From Candidatus Omnitrophota bacterium (lineage in GTDB: Bacteria > Ratteibacteria > UBA8468 > B48-G9 > DTJG01), in assembly GCA_023818375.1 (NCBI GenBank), contig JAMWCC010000011.1:1-36840 (forward strand): a DNA stretch of 36,840 bases. The letters are read 5' to 3'. The notes beneath the pieces are model-generated. The model was not told the DNA's origin and did not search any database. It worked only from the letters and a program-made list of their open reading frames with translations. A program made the translations under genes and the position numbers. Positions 10,044 through 18,342 of this stretch are shown here, piece after piece; position 1 is the stretch's first letter, and the number at the start of each line of letters is the position of its first letter.

Positions 10044-11811
10044 CGTTGCTCCTTTCTTGTTGTTTCAGTTTAATATCTCTAAATACTGGAAAGGTTTTTA
10101 TCAAGTATTCTATATATGGGTGATCTGGTTTTATTTGCGCTGCCCTTTCCAGATATTTTTTTGCATCTGCCCACTTTTTTTCCTGATACAGGTTTATTGA
10201 CACAAGTCCAAGCAAAACATCAATATCATACGGATTGAGCCATAAAGCTTTCTCATAATAGTAAATGGCTTTTTTAAAATCACCCACTTGCATGTAGAGT
10301 GTACCTAAGTTCGCATCGGTTTTTGCAAAATGCGGAAAGAGTTCATTGTTTATTTTAAGATAAACTCTTTCGGCATTTTTTAGATCACCGATTTGCCCGT
10401 AGGCAAAAGCCATTTTGTACAAAGCTACTACATGGCTGCTATTTATTTTACACACTTTCTTATAATTTTCAATAGCAGAAAGAAAATTATTTGCCTCCCT
10501 TGCAGCAATTCCATTTTTTAAATACACTTCCGGTACAAGTCTGTAATAAGTTTTCCACACTGATAACGCAAGCATAGAGACAATAATTACAATGGATAGT
10601 ACGTTTTTCATCAATCCAGTTATTTTTATTGTTCTGGAATTTTTATTCCAGCTGAAACAAAGACCGAGTAGAAACCAAAAATACATCGCTGTAGAGGTAT
10701 TGGTTAAATTTGTTGAAAGAATATTATCAATTAACACTGCGAGGATACCAGAAGAAGCAAAAAGAAAAATTTCTTCTGTTTCCTGTGAATGTTTTCTCAA
10801 ACCTTTATAAAATGCCATCACGATAATAAGAAGAAAAAAAACAACTCCAACGATGCCGTTTTCTGACCATATCTCAAGATACTGGCAATGAGGATGATTT
10901 GTTATGGGTGTTGCCTGTGGACGCAAAAAATATTCTCTGAAACGATAGTAGGGATAATAAAATATAAAATTGCCAGTTCCCCATCCAGTAACAGGTTTTT
11001 CTTTTATTAGATTCCACGTACCTTTCCATATGTAATATCTAATGTCTTGTGTAAATTGGGTCTGTATTTTGTTCCACAATAGCAAAGTCAAAACTATTAT
11101 TACGATAAAACCTAGAAATTTCAGATATTTGATTTTATGGTTTCTAAGTAGCAAGAATATTAGAAAAGAAGATGCTACAAGAAGTGCGAAAATAGCTGCT
11201 CTTGATTTTGTTAATGCAAGAGCAGCAAATGTTATTAGAAAATACAAAATGGCGACGGCACCATATTCTTTTTTAAAAAAATAGGCAGTAAGAAATATTG
11301 GCATCAGTAAATGGCCAGCAAAAAAATTCGGATTTCCAAAGGTTGAAATTGGATAATGTGTTTGTGGATATTGAACAAATGCTGTTATTGAAGCAATTAC
11401 CATTGCTGAACCCCATATGAATGCATCCTTTTTATTCCACTCCCATAGCATTCCTGCAATAAATAACAGATAGTACAAGAGACAATTTTCAAGTGCCTGA
11501 GCTGCGCCATATTTTACCGGTGCATAAAAATATCCTATTAACAACCAACCAAAATAAAGCGTTCCTGTAATGAAACCAATAGTATCGATCGAAATATTTT
11601 CCTTTTTTAAAAATAAAATTGCACCAAAAATTAACACAGATATTACACCCAGTATATCTTTGATTATTGTGTAATCATATGCTGGTTTGAAATTTAAAAG
11701 TGGTGTGATGCCAAAAAAGATCACTGAAAAAGAAATTGTGAGTATTTTAATATTTTTGTACCCTGCCTTAATTTTAAAATCTTTGAATTGGTTTGCTCTC
11801 TTTTTGTTCAT
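10000..11811 (-). CDS. O-antigen ligase/polymerase-like membrane protein with TPR tail
   Basis: Polytopic membrane protein of the Wzy/WaaL O-antigen polymerase or ligase superfamily, 603 aa. Seen: about ten hydrophobic segments in the first ~420 residues; a periplasmic stretch with [19 protein letters not shown] and [17 protein letters not shown], matching the conserved W-G-x-G-x-F and H-x2-L/Y-x2-x-x-E-x-G pattern of the Wzy_C domain; then tetratricopeptide repeats (about residues 425-570: [59 protein letters not shown]). It would polymerise or attach lipid-linked glycan on the periplasmic side. Four bases after the sugar-phosphate transferase gene in the same operon. Polymerase and ligase cannot be told apart from sequence. 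Confidence 0.86.
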   Translation of the reverse strand: MNKKRANQFKDFKIKAGYKNIKILTISFSVIFFGITPLLNFKPAYDYTIIKDILGVISVLIFGAILFLKKENISIDTIGFITGTLYFGWLLIGYFYAPVKYGAAQALENCLLYYLLFIAGMLWEWNKKDAFIWGSAMVIASITAFVQYPQTHYPISTFGNPNFFAGHLLMPIFLTAYFFKKEYGAVAILYFLITFAALALTKSRAAIFALLVASSFLIFLLLRNHKIKYLKFLGFIVIIVLTLLLWNKIQTQFTQDIRYYIWKGTWNLIKEKPVTGWGTGNFIFYYPYYRFREYFLRPQATPITNHPHCQYLEIWSENGIVGVVFFLLIIVMAFYKGLRKHSQETEEIFLFASSGILAVLIDNILSTNLTNTSTAMYFWFLLGLCFSWNKNSRTIKITGLMKNVLSIVIIVSMLALSVWKTYYRLVPEVYLKNGIAAREANNFLSAIENYKKVCKINSSHVVALYKMAFAYGQIGDLKNAERVYLKINNELFPHFAKTDANLGTLYMQVGDFKKAIYYYEKALWLNPYDIDVLLGLVSINLYQEKKWADAKKYLERAAQIKPDHPYIEYLIKTFPVFRDIKLKQQERSNDEMQNMWKRSKNRE

Positions 11812-11815
11812 TTGT

Positions 11816-13102
11816 TTATCTTTTTAAAAGTAAACGTAAGGTAAACATTATTATAGCAAGATCGAGCCAAATGCTCCAGTTCTCGGCATAATAAAGGTCA
11901 TATCTAAACCTTTCTTCAGGTTCAGTCTGTCCTCCTTTTAGTCCATGGATCTGTGCCCATCCGGTCATACCGGGTGTAATTTTTACCCTTTCATAAAATC
12001 CAGGTATGGAAAAAAATAGTTTGTCGTCTATTGAAATGGGTCTTGGCCCAACTATACTCATGTCCCCTTTTAAGACATTGAAGAGTTGAGGTATTTCATC
12101 CAGATTGAAACGCCTTAGAAATTTTCCGATTTTGGTTATCCTCGGGTCATTTTCTAATGTATATGGCAGAAAAAAGCTTTCATCTTTTTTCATGGTTCTG
12201 AATTTTAGAATTTTAAATTTTTTATTTCTGTAGCCGACTCTATCTTGCACAAATATCACCGGACCTGGAGAATGAAATTTAATTATTGTAGCAATAATAA
12301 AAATAATTGGCAGTAAAAGGCACAAAAAAAGCATTGCCAGAGTAATATCAGAAAATCTTTTTATCGTCTTATTATGCCACATTTCAAGTGGAAATGTCTG
12401 AGTCGTAATAACCGGAAAGCCATCTATATCCTCAACCCTTCCACCACTTAAGAAGATGTGGGAAATTTTTGGGTATATAAAATAAGGAATTTTGTAGTTA
12501 TCACAAAATCGTTCGATTTTATGAATTTGACTGATGTCATCAAGACAAATAATGACGCAGATTCTATTTATATCTAGTTTTTCAATTGAATTTTTTAATT
12601 CATCTGGGGAAATAATTTTTATGAAATTAGCACCATGAATTGTTAATCTTTTTGAAAGAAGTACAAGGTCATTTTTATTTCCTACTAAAAAAAATCGAAT
12701 TTCTTCTTTTTTTGAAATGAGATTAAAGAAAAGATGGATTAGTGATAGAAAAATGAAACTGGTTAAAATTCCAAGTCCTAACGCTATTCTGGAATAGGAA
12801 AAGCCCCTATAAAAAAATGTCATGGCACTAATTATAAGACAAGCATAGAAGCTACTCTGAATTATCTTACTAAATTCTAAGCATGAATTTACAAATGTCT
12901 GTACTTTGTAAATCTGATTGACACTTAGTAGTATTATCCATACAAGTGCTGCAAATATTGTTATCTGAAGATATGGAGCAAGTGGTGGAACACCTTTTTC
13001 AGGAAATATTGAGAGTGAAAATCTTAAAATATATCCAATCAACATTCCTGATACCACACCCACAAAATCAAAAAAAATCAGCAATTTTTTATTATTTTTC
13101 AT
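11816..13102 (-). CDS. undecaprenyl-phosphate sugar phosphotransferase
   Basis: Polyprenyl glycosylphosphotransferase (WbaP/WcaJ-type), 428 aa, which transfers a sugar-1-phosphate to undecaprenyl phosphate and so starts glycan assembly. Seen: four N-terminal hydrophobic helices, a Rossmann-like middle region (about 135-220), one further membrane helix near 250, and the catalytic bacterial sugar transferase domain with KRFSDITLA, SPGPVIFVQDRVG, KFRTMK, LRRFNLDEIPQLFNVLKGD, MSIVGPRP and TPGMTGWAQIHG. Full length. It overlaps the preceding glycosyltransferase gene by 11 bases. The sugar (galactose, glucose or N-acetyl derivative) cannot be read from sequence. Confidence 0.92.
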   Translation of the reverse strand: MKNNKKLLIFFDFVGVVSGMLIGYILRFSLSIFPEKGVPPLAPYLQITIFAALVWIILLSVNQIYKVQTFVNSCLEFSKIIQSSFYACLIISAMTFFYRGFSYSRIALGLGILTSFIFLSLIHLFFNLISKKEEIRFFLVGNKNDLVLLSKRLTIHGANFIKIISPDELKNSIEKLDINRICVIICLDDISQIHKIERFCDNYKIPYFIYPKISHIFLSGGRVEDIDGFPVITTQTFPLEMWHNKTIKRFSDITLAMLFLCLLLPIIFIIATIIKFHSPGPVIFVQDRVGYRNKKFKILKFRTMKKDESFFLPYTLENDPRITKIGKFLRRFNLDEIPQLFNVLKGDMSIVGPRPISIDDKLFFSIPGFYERVKITPGMTGWAQIHGLKGGQTEPEERFRYDLYYAENWSIWLDLAIIMFTLRLLLKR

Positions 13103-14192
13103 TTTTGAGTTTGCAAAATAAATCTTCGTATTTTTTCCCTACTTCTTCCCAGTTGTATAGCTTTCTAACCCTTTCACGTGCTCTTTCCCCCAAACTTGAA
13201 AAAAAGGCGGGTTTATTCAAAATTTCTTTTATTGCACTTGATAATGAACCAATTTTTTTTGTGTAGTAGATACCGCAATCACCAAGGACCTCTCTGTTAA
13301 ATGGTACATCTAAAGCGAGAATTATTGAACCACAACCCATGGCAGATAACAATGCGGGATTGGTTCCACCGACCTCATTACCATGTATGTAGGCTATTGA
13401 ATTTGCCTGTAATTCCATATATGCATTTTTGTCATACACAGTACCGATAAACCTAACCTTTTCCGAAGCCATTGACTTTAATTTTTTTACATAGTTTGAA
13501 CCGCTGTGTATATCCCCTGCAATTACAAGAGGAATCTCAGTGTCGATCTGTTGATACTCTTGTACCATTAAATCTTGATTATTCTCAGGTTCAAGTCTGC
13601 TTCCTGTAAAAAAGTAATTTTTTGGTTTCAATCCGAAGCCAGATAGTATCTCGGGATTCTTTGAATAAAATATCTCGCCTCCATAGGGTATAAAAATAGA
13701 ACTTTTATTAAAGCGGGATCTATAATATCGTCCAATCTCAATGGAATCAACTATTATTGAATCTGCAATTAGAGTTGAAAAAGATGAAGCGAACTTAAAA
13801 TATATCTTACCCATAAAGCCCCATTTTTTTCGTTTCCATTCAAGCCCATCAACATTGATAGCAACCTTTTTTCCAAAAAACTTTGCAAATAATGCTATGG
13901 GGCTATTTGCAGCGTTAAACATAAGTATGACGTCCGGACTCCAACTTAATGTAAATAAAACACTGAAAAAAGTATGGGAGAAAGTATCGCTAATCTTGCC
14001 CCTAATGGAGATAGGGTATATGAGTTTTATTCTGGGATGGATATTTGGTTTGTCAGGATATAAATATCTTCTGCAACTTACAAGGACCTTATGCCCTTTA
14101 TTTGCAAGATATTCTGCAATTTTTTCAGCACACGTTTCAAAACCACCATATCTGGCTGGTATTCCTCTTGTTCCAATAATTGCAATCTTCAT
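13092..14192 (-). CDS. GT4 glycosyltransferase with DUF1972-type N-terminus
   Basis: Retaining GT-B glycosyltransferase, 366 aa from the ATG at 14192. Seen: KIAIIGTRGIPARYGGFET at the very N-terminus, the signature of the rhamnosyltransferase-like DUF1972 family; AINVDGLEWKRKKWG; FTGSRLEPENNQDLMV; and a C-terminal donor-binding half with SIAYIHGNEVGGTNPALLSAMGC, where the conserved glutamate and following helix hold the nucleotide sugar. The longer frame to 14252 adds residues not seen in the family, so the internal ATG is chosen. Eight bases after the preceding glycosyltransferase and overlapping the sugar-phosphate transferase by 11. Probably adds the second or a later sugar; linkage unknown. 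Confidence 0.87.
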   Translation of the reverse strand: MKIAIIGTRGIPARYGGFETCAEKIAEYLANKGHKVLVSCRRYLYPDKPNIHPRIKLIYPISIRGKISDTFSHTFFSVLFTLSWSPDVILMFNAANSPIALFAKFFGKKVAINVDGLEWKRKKWGFMGKIYFKFASSFSTLIADSIIVDSIEIGRYYRSRFNKSSIFIPYGGEIFYSKNPEILSGFGLKPKNYFFTGSRLEPENNQDLMVQEYQQIDTEIPLVIAGDIHSGSNYVKKLKSMASEKVRFIGTVYDKNAYMELQANSIAYIHGNEVGGTNPALLSAMGCGSIILALDVPFNREVLGDCGIYYTKKIGSLSSAIKEILNKPAFFSSLGERARERVRKLYNWEEVGKKYEDLFCKLKNEK

Positions 14193-14200
14193 CTTGATAA

Positions 14201-15328
14201 TTATATCAAAGAAAGAACATTTTTGTACACTTGGATGGTTTTCATTGCACACTCGTGCCAGGTAAATTTTTTTACCAACATGAGTCCTTTTTCCCTCAAT
14301 GTATTTTGAAGATTAGTATCATGACAAATCTTTATGATATTTGAGGCTATTTCTTCATAGTTCTCAGGATTAACATGAATGGCTGTGTCCCCGGTGACCT
14401 CTGGAAGCGAAGAAGTATTAGACGTAATAACAACACATCCGCAAGCCATTGCTTCCAGTGGCGGGAAACCGAATCCTTCATAAAAAGAAATGTAGATAAA
14501 AACTTTTGCTCCGGAGTAAAGGGAGACAAGGTCTTTGTCGTCGATATATCCTGTTAGTATAATTCTGCTGTTGAATCTTGAGTTTCTTATTTTTGAAAAA
14601 ATTTCATCATAAAGCCAAAGTTTTTTTCCGACTATAACCAGATTACAGGGAAAATTTTCGTTTTTTTCAAGTACCTTGGTAAAGGATTCAATTACCCCTT
14701 TAAGATTTTTCCTTGGCTGAAGATTTGATACTGTAAGAATATAGGGTTGACGGATTCCATACTTGGCAAGGGTTTCTTTAATCTCCTTCTGGCCTGCAGG
14801 CTTAAATTTATTAGAAATTCCATTATAAATTACACATATTTTGTCCCGCTTAACATTATAAATGTTTAAAATCTCCTTTTTTGAAAACTCAGATACAGTA
14901 ATAATCTTTTTTGCTTTCTTAATTGATAAAGGCATCATGAGGTTCATTTTTAATCTTTCATAGATTGGAAAAAACTCGGGATGTGTAAAATAAGAGACAT
15001 CATGGAGTGTTATTACTGATGGAATGCCTATGTGTGGCGGAAGATGATATTGGGTATGTAAAAGGTCAAGCTTTGATTTCTTTGCATTTTTTGGTAAATC
15101 AAAAAACAATCTTTTTATTGGGTTGACTGATACTCTCTCAATTTCAAATGATTTGTTCCCCTTTAAAAAATCAGGAATTTTTGCTTTGTGATTGAAAAAG
15201 ATCGTAAAACTAAGTCCACACGTTTCGATTTCAGAAAGTCCCTTCAAAAGTCCCTCAATGTATCTTTCGTTTCCTCCTTGTTTCAGACCAATAGCGTGGG
15301 CATCAATGCCTATTTTTTTTTGTTTCAT
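14201..15328 (-). CDS. GT4-family glycosyltransferase
   Basis: GT-B fold glycosyltransferase, 375 aa. Seen: [20 protein letters not shown] at the N-terminus; [20 protein letters not shown] and [10 protein letters not shown] in the acceptor half; [19 protein letters not shown] at the start of the donor half; and the GT4 EX7E-type segment [18 protein letters not shown] followed by [11 protein letters not shown]. These features are those of mannosyltransferase-like enzymes in O-antigen clusters. The start overlaps the end of the upstream glycosyltransferase by 26 bases and the stop is eight bases from the next gene, so it is co-transcribed. No membrane segments: it should act on undecaprenyl-linked glycan at the cytoplasmic face. 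Confidence 0.88.
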   Translation of the reverse strand: MKQKKIGIDAHAIGLKQGGNERYIEGLLKGLSEIETCGLSFTIFFNHKAKIPDFLKGNKSFEIERVSVNPIKRLFFDLPKNAKKSKLDLLHTQYHLPPHIGIPSVITLHDVSYFTHPEFFPIYERLKMNLMMPLSIKKAKKIITVSEFSKKEILNIYNVKRDKICVIYNGISNKFKPAGQKEIKETLAKYGIRQPYILTVSNLQPRKNLKGVIESFTKVLEKNENFPCNLVIVGKKLWLYDEIFSKIRNSRFNSRIILTGYIDDKDLVSLYSGAKVFIYISFYEGFGFPPLEAMACGCVVITSNTSSLPEVTGDTAIHVNPENYEEIASNIIKICHDTNLQNTLREKGLMLVKKFTWHECAMKTIQVYKNVLSLI

Positions 15329-16628
15329 TTAAAATTTTTGCGTAAAGTTGTAGGTACTTTGATGCTGTGTTTTTGATATCGAAATTTTTTTTCACATGCA
15401 TGGAAGATGCCTCTGACATGCTTTTTAATAAAATTTCGTTCGTTATTAGTTTTTTTATTGTCTGTGCCATGATGGAAGTATCGTTACCAGGTATTAAAAA
15501 CCCGGTTTTCCCATTTATAACCTGTTCCTTTATTCCACCTGCTGAAAAGGCAACAACAGGCGTACCGCAGGCCATCGCTTCTGTTATTGCCAGGCCCCAT
15601 GTTTCATATTCCGCAGTGCTTATGTAGATATCAGCTGCGCGATAGAATTCTGCTACTATAACATCGTCATTTATAAAAGGTATAAATCTTATTTCTACAT
15701 TTCCATGGAATTCAGTTTTTCCTTTTTCACCAAGGCAAAGAATTACAACGTTATCTCCAAGATGCATATCCTTCAATATAAGAGCAACCTTTCTTAAGTT
15801 TTTGAAATTTTTGTATCTATTGGTTTTCAAATCTCTTCCAGATGAAAGTAAAATAACTGCATTTTCTTGAAGGTTTAATTTTCTCCTTGAAGCCTTTTTG
15901 TTTCCTGGCTTAAAAACAGAAAGGTTGACTCCGTTATTAATTACTTCCAAACCTCTTACAAATTTCTCCACAGGCGATTTTCTTACAATTTCCATTGCCC
16001 ACTGAGACGGTGTGCAGACGTATGGTCTGATTTTTTTGATAACTTGAATCTTTTCTTGTAAATTTTTCCGAATGCCGTATCTTACAATAAAGGATGGAAA
16101 CCATGATTCCGGACAATCTTCACATCCAGTTTTCCATTTTTCACAATTACCTGGTTGTATGCATTTGCCGGTTAATAACCACATATCGTGAAGTGTGATT
16201 AGCACTGGAAAGCACGTGTAGGCGTAAAAAAGAAGATATGGATTGATAAATCTGTTGTGAAGATTATGGAAATGTAGTATATCGGGTTTGAAGTGTAACC
16301 TATCAGCTATTATTGCGTCAAAATTTACATAATTCCATGTTTCACGTCCAGTAAATATCTTCCTAAAGGTGCCGGGTTTTTCAAATTGCCTGAGTAATTT
16401 TTTTAAATAATTTTCCCTTGAATATCTCTGATTTATTTTGTGAAAAAATTCATAAAAGGCAGAAATTCTTGGTTGAGGGAACTCCATTACGAACTGATAG
16501 TTTGATATTTTACGATTTACAAAAAGAAAGGCTTTATGTCCCACTTCATTGTAAATAGAACAGAGGGAACAGACGATTTTTTCTGCCCCACCATGAATGT
16601 CGTATGGATTTATCAAAAGAATATTCAT
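15303..16628 (-). CDS. GT4-family glycosyltransferase
   Basis: GT-B glycosyltransferase, 441 aa, first gene of the minus-strand polysaccharide operon. Seen: N-terminal NILLINPYDIHGGAEKIV (nucleotide-fold glycine loop), LHFHNLHNRFINPYLL, LITLHDMWLLTGKC followed by a cysteine-rich loop CIQPGNCEKWKTGCEDCPE, which is typical of one GT4 subgroup, and in the donor half ISTAEYETWGLAITEAMACG and VVAFSAGGIKE. The cysteine loop could bind metal. A candidate promoter lies 35-65 bases upstream. The acceptor and sugar are not deducible. Confidence 0.89.
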   Translation of the reverse strand: MNILLINPYDIHGGAEKIVCSLCSIYNEVGHKAFLFVNRKISNYQFVMEFPQPRISAFYEFFHKINQRYSRENYLKKLLRQFEKPGTFRKIFTGRETWNYVNFDAIIADRLHFKPDILHFHNLHNRFINPYLLFYAYTCFPVLITLHDMWLLTGKCIQPGNCEKWKTGCEDCPESWFPSFIVRYGIRKNLQEKIQVIKKIRPYVCTPSQWAMEIVRKSPVEKFVRGLEVINNGVNLSVFKPGNKKASRRKLNLQENAVILLSSGRDLKTNRYKNFKNLRKVALILKDMHLGDNVVILCLGEKGKTEFHGNVEIRFIPFINDDVIVAEFYRAADIYISTAEYETWGLAITEAMACGTPVVAFSAGGIKEQVINGKTGFLIPGNDTSIMAQTIKKLITNEILLKSMSEASSMHVKKNFDIKNTASKYLQLYAKILNETKKNRH

Positions 16629-16663
16629 AGGTTTAAATATTTGCTTATCGCCATTTCTTATTA

Positions 16664-16693
16664 ATTATAATAAATTCAGTGCAGAAGTGTAAA
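16664..16693 (-). promoter_or_regulatory. candidate promoter of the glycan operon
   Basis: On the minus strand TTTACA (16693-16688) and TATAAT (16669-16664) are separated by 18 bases, a sigma70-type arrangement. The -10 end is 35 bases before the first glycosyltransferase ATG. It sits in the 174-base intergenic region that also holds the divergent tRNA promoter. Confidence 0.5.
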
Positions 16694-16765
16694 ATTGATG
16701 AAAATATGTACTGATAGGGTTTTTAAAAACTTATCTTTGTCTGTTGCGTGATGGGTACTTAGTTA

Positions 16766-16794
16766 TTTACTGCAAGTCAAATTTAGTTTATAAT
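16766..16794 (+). promoter_or_regulatory. candidate promoter of tRNA-Ala
   Basis: TTTACT (16766-16771) and a perfect TATAAT (16789-16794) with a 17-base spacer. The expected transcription start is about 16801, only one or two bases before the mature tRNA 5' end, so the precursor would have almost no leader. It is also the only promoter I see for the gene that follows the tRNA. Confidence 0.55.
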
Positions 16795-16802
16795 ATTTTG
16801 TA

Positions 16803-16874
16803 GGGGGTATAGCTCAATGGGAGAGCGTCCGCCTTGCACGCGGAAGGTTGTCGGTTCGAATCCGATTACCTCCA
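16803..16874 (+). tRNA. tRNA-Ala(TGC)
   Basis: Full cloverleaf: acceptor GGGGGTA pairs with TACCTCC (one G-T pair), D arm GCTC/GAGC, anticodon stem TCCGC/GCGGA around loop CTTGCAC with anticodon TGC, and T arm closing around TTCGAAT. Discriminator A. The 3' CCA is not encoded (ACA follows the stem). Reads GCN alanine codons. The next coding sequence starts 25 bases downstream with no room for an independent promoter of normal layout. Confidence 0.97.
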
Positions 16875-16899
16875 CAATTTAAAAAAGGAAACATTACCC

Positions 16900-18219
16900 A
16901 TGGAACCTACCAAAAAAACCTCAAGAGCTTTGGAAGAAATTATGAGTTCTGAAGATATAAATAATATCTTTATTCCGAAGCTCAAAGAACTTTCTTCAAG
17001 TTTTTTTGATATAGCTAAATATTTTATTGAGCATAAGAGTTTTTGCAGTAAAGAATTTTTTGTAACATTTACAAAAGAAAGCGACAAAATAGAGGGTTTT
17101 CTTGATGATCATGGCGCGGGTAATAACAAGACCTTTTTTTATTTCCGAGAATTGATTGCGGCTATAAGATGGTTTACTCAAGCAATTTTTCAAAATCTAC
17201 ATATTATTTCAAGATACGAATCCTACTTTCTCAATCTTTCATTGGAGAAAGAAAAAGAGTTTTTAGATACATTGAAAAACAATTTGAATTTTTTGGTCGA
17301 AACATTAACAATTTTTTGCCGTGAAATACTTGTCGAAGGAAAAATTCTAAATATTCTTCCTGAAGCAGATGTCAATAAAAGTGGTTTTGTCAGCTTTGAA
17401 ATTCCTTATAGGAAAATGCTCCCTTCTGATCTTGAACAGCAAGATGTTGGTGATAGAGACCGTCTTATAAATTTTCTGTTAAAATTTCTTGATCTGGGTC
17501 AGGATCTGGAAATGTTCTCAAGCGACCATAATCTAGAGTCCTATATTACTGAAGAAACACTTGAAAATTTCAGATCTAGGTATCACAGGCTACAATCAAT
17601 ATATGATACCTATATTGGAAATACGGACATAGCAGATCAACTGCGAAGTCTTGCATCTTTACGTGGTCATATTTCGGTTAATCTTCATCTTTTTGAAATG
17701 GCGCGTTCTCTTATTCATTTTTACGAAAGACACACAGAAAGATTAACAAGAATTTCCGAAGAAAAACCGGGTTTAAGAGAGATTCGTTTTAATGACATTA
17801 GGAAATGTGTTGAGCTTTTTATACTTCCTTTTGTTGTTTTTTTTGCCAGGACTGGTAAGAATCTTGCTGAACAGATATTTCAATCTCTTGGGACAGACCC
17901 TGACGAATATGTGCTTGAAACAATATCTTTTGTAATCTCTCCTTATAGAATTGAGGATTTTCATTTAAGGCCAGTAATGCCGGTGACACAAATTGCTGCA
18001 AAATACTCCGCTAATATTGACCTTTATTTCAACAGAAAAAGATATGATTTGAAAAGCCCTCTCGAAATGGCGATGGCAATTCCGGACATTCGTGAAAGAC
18101 TTGCAATAGAAAGTGTTCGTTTGATAGTGAGGGGTCCTAGAAAAGCAACAAGAGAAATCCTAGAGTTTTTTACACAATGTTGTGGTGCGATTCCAGAACA
18201 ACAACTGATTAAGAAATAG
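16900..18219 (+). CDS. uncharacterised helical protein with C-terminal HPr-like domain
   Basis: 439 aa from the ATG at 16900, which has AAGGAA nine bases upstream; an apparent longer frame starts inside the tRNA and is rejected. Residues 1 to about 335 are mostly amphipathic helix with no motif I recognise and no signal peptide. Residues about 340-425 read as an HPr fold: FHLRPVMPVTQIAAKYSANI, then a strand and DLKSPLEMAM, then VRLIVRGPRKATREILEFF. His355-x-Arg-Pro matches the phosphohistidine loop of HPr, and Ser386 lies 31 residues later, the same spacing as His15 and Ser46 of Bacillus HPr. HPr carries phosphate from PEP in the sugar phosphotransferase system, or acts in regulation; no Enzyme I, EII or HPr kinase is in this window, so a regulatory role is only inferred. 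Unusually long for the family (~88 aa). Confidence 0.7.
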   Translation: MEPTKKTSRALEEIMSSEDINNIFIPKLKELSSSFFDIAKYFIEHKSFCSKEFFVTFTKESDKIEGFLDDHGAGNNKTFFYFRELIAAIRWFTQAIFQNLHIISRYESYFLNLSLEKEKEFLDTLKNNLNFLVETLTIFCREILVEGKILNILPEADVNKSGFVSFEIPYRKMLPSDLEQQDVGDRDRLINFLLKFLDLGQDLEMFSSDHNLESYITEETLENFRSRYHRLQSIYDTYIGNTDIADQLRSLASLRGHISVNLHLFEMARSLIHFYERHTERLTRISEEKPGLREIRFNDIRKCVELFILPFVVFFARTGKNLAEQIFQSLGTDPDEYVLETISFVISPYRIEDFHLRPVMPVTQIAAKYSANIDLYFNRKRYDLKSPLEMAMAIPDIRERLAIESVRLIVRGPRKATREILEFFTQCCGAIPEQQLIKK

Positions 18220-18293
18220 TTTCTTGGAAAAACGTCATTTATTTACTATTAAAATCCTTTCTATGTAAATATTTCTCATATTATTTTGGAGTC

Positions 18294-18322
18294 TTGACTA
18301 CTGTATAAATATACAGTATAAT
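18294..18322 (+). promoter_or_regulatory. lexA promoter
   Basis: TTGACT (18294-18299) and TATAAT (18317-18322) with an exact 17-base spacer: a near-consensus sigma70 promoter. The start is expected near 18329, giving a leader of about 14 bases that carries AAGGA (18331-18335) before the lexA ATG. Confidence 0.85.
18299..18318 (+). promoter_or_regulatory. LexA operator (SOS box)
   Basis: TACTGTATAAATATACAGTA is a nearly perfect palindrome with CTGT-N8-ACAG, one base from the E. coli consensus. It fills the spacer between -35 and -10 of the lexA promoter, so bound LexA would block RNA polymerase: autorepression, relieved by DNA damage. The downstream dinB cassette would be in the same regulon. 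Confidence 0.92.
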
Positions 18323-18342
18323 AATTCAAAAAGGATGAATCT

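Noticed and set aside
14193-14252. N-terminal extension of the DUF1972-type glycosyltransferase
   Set aside because: The family begins at the MKIAIIGTRG strand; the extra 20 codons overlap the preceding gene without a ribosome site.
16834-16899. Longer reading frame for the HPr-like protein starting inside tRNA-Ala
   Set aside because: The first 22 codons lie over the tRNA and spacer; the ATG at 16900 has a well-placed AAGGAA.
18220-18293. Terminator or small gene between the HPr-like gene and the lexA promoter
   Set aside because: No hairpin with a T-run and no credible reading frame seen.
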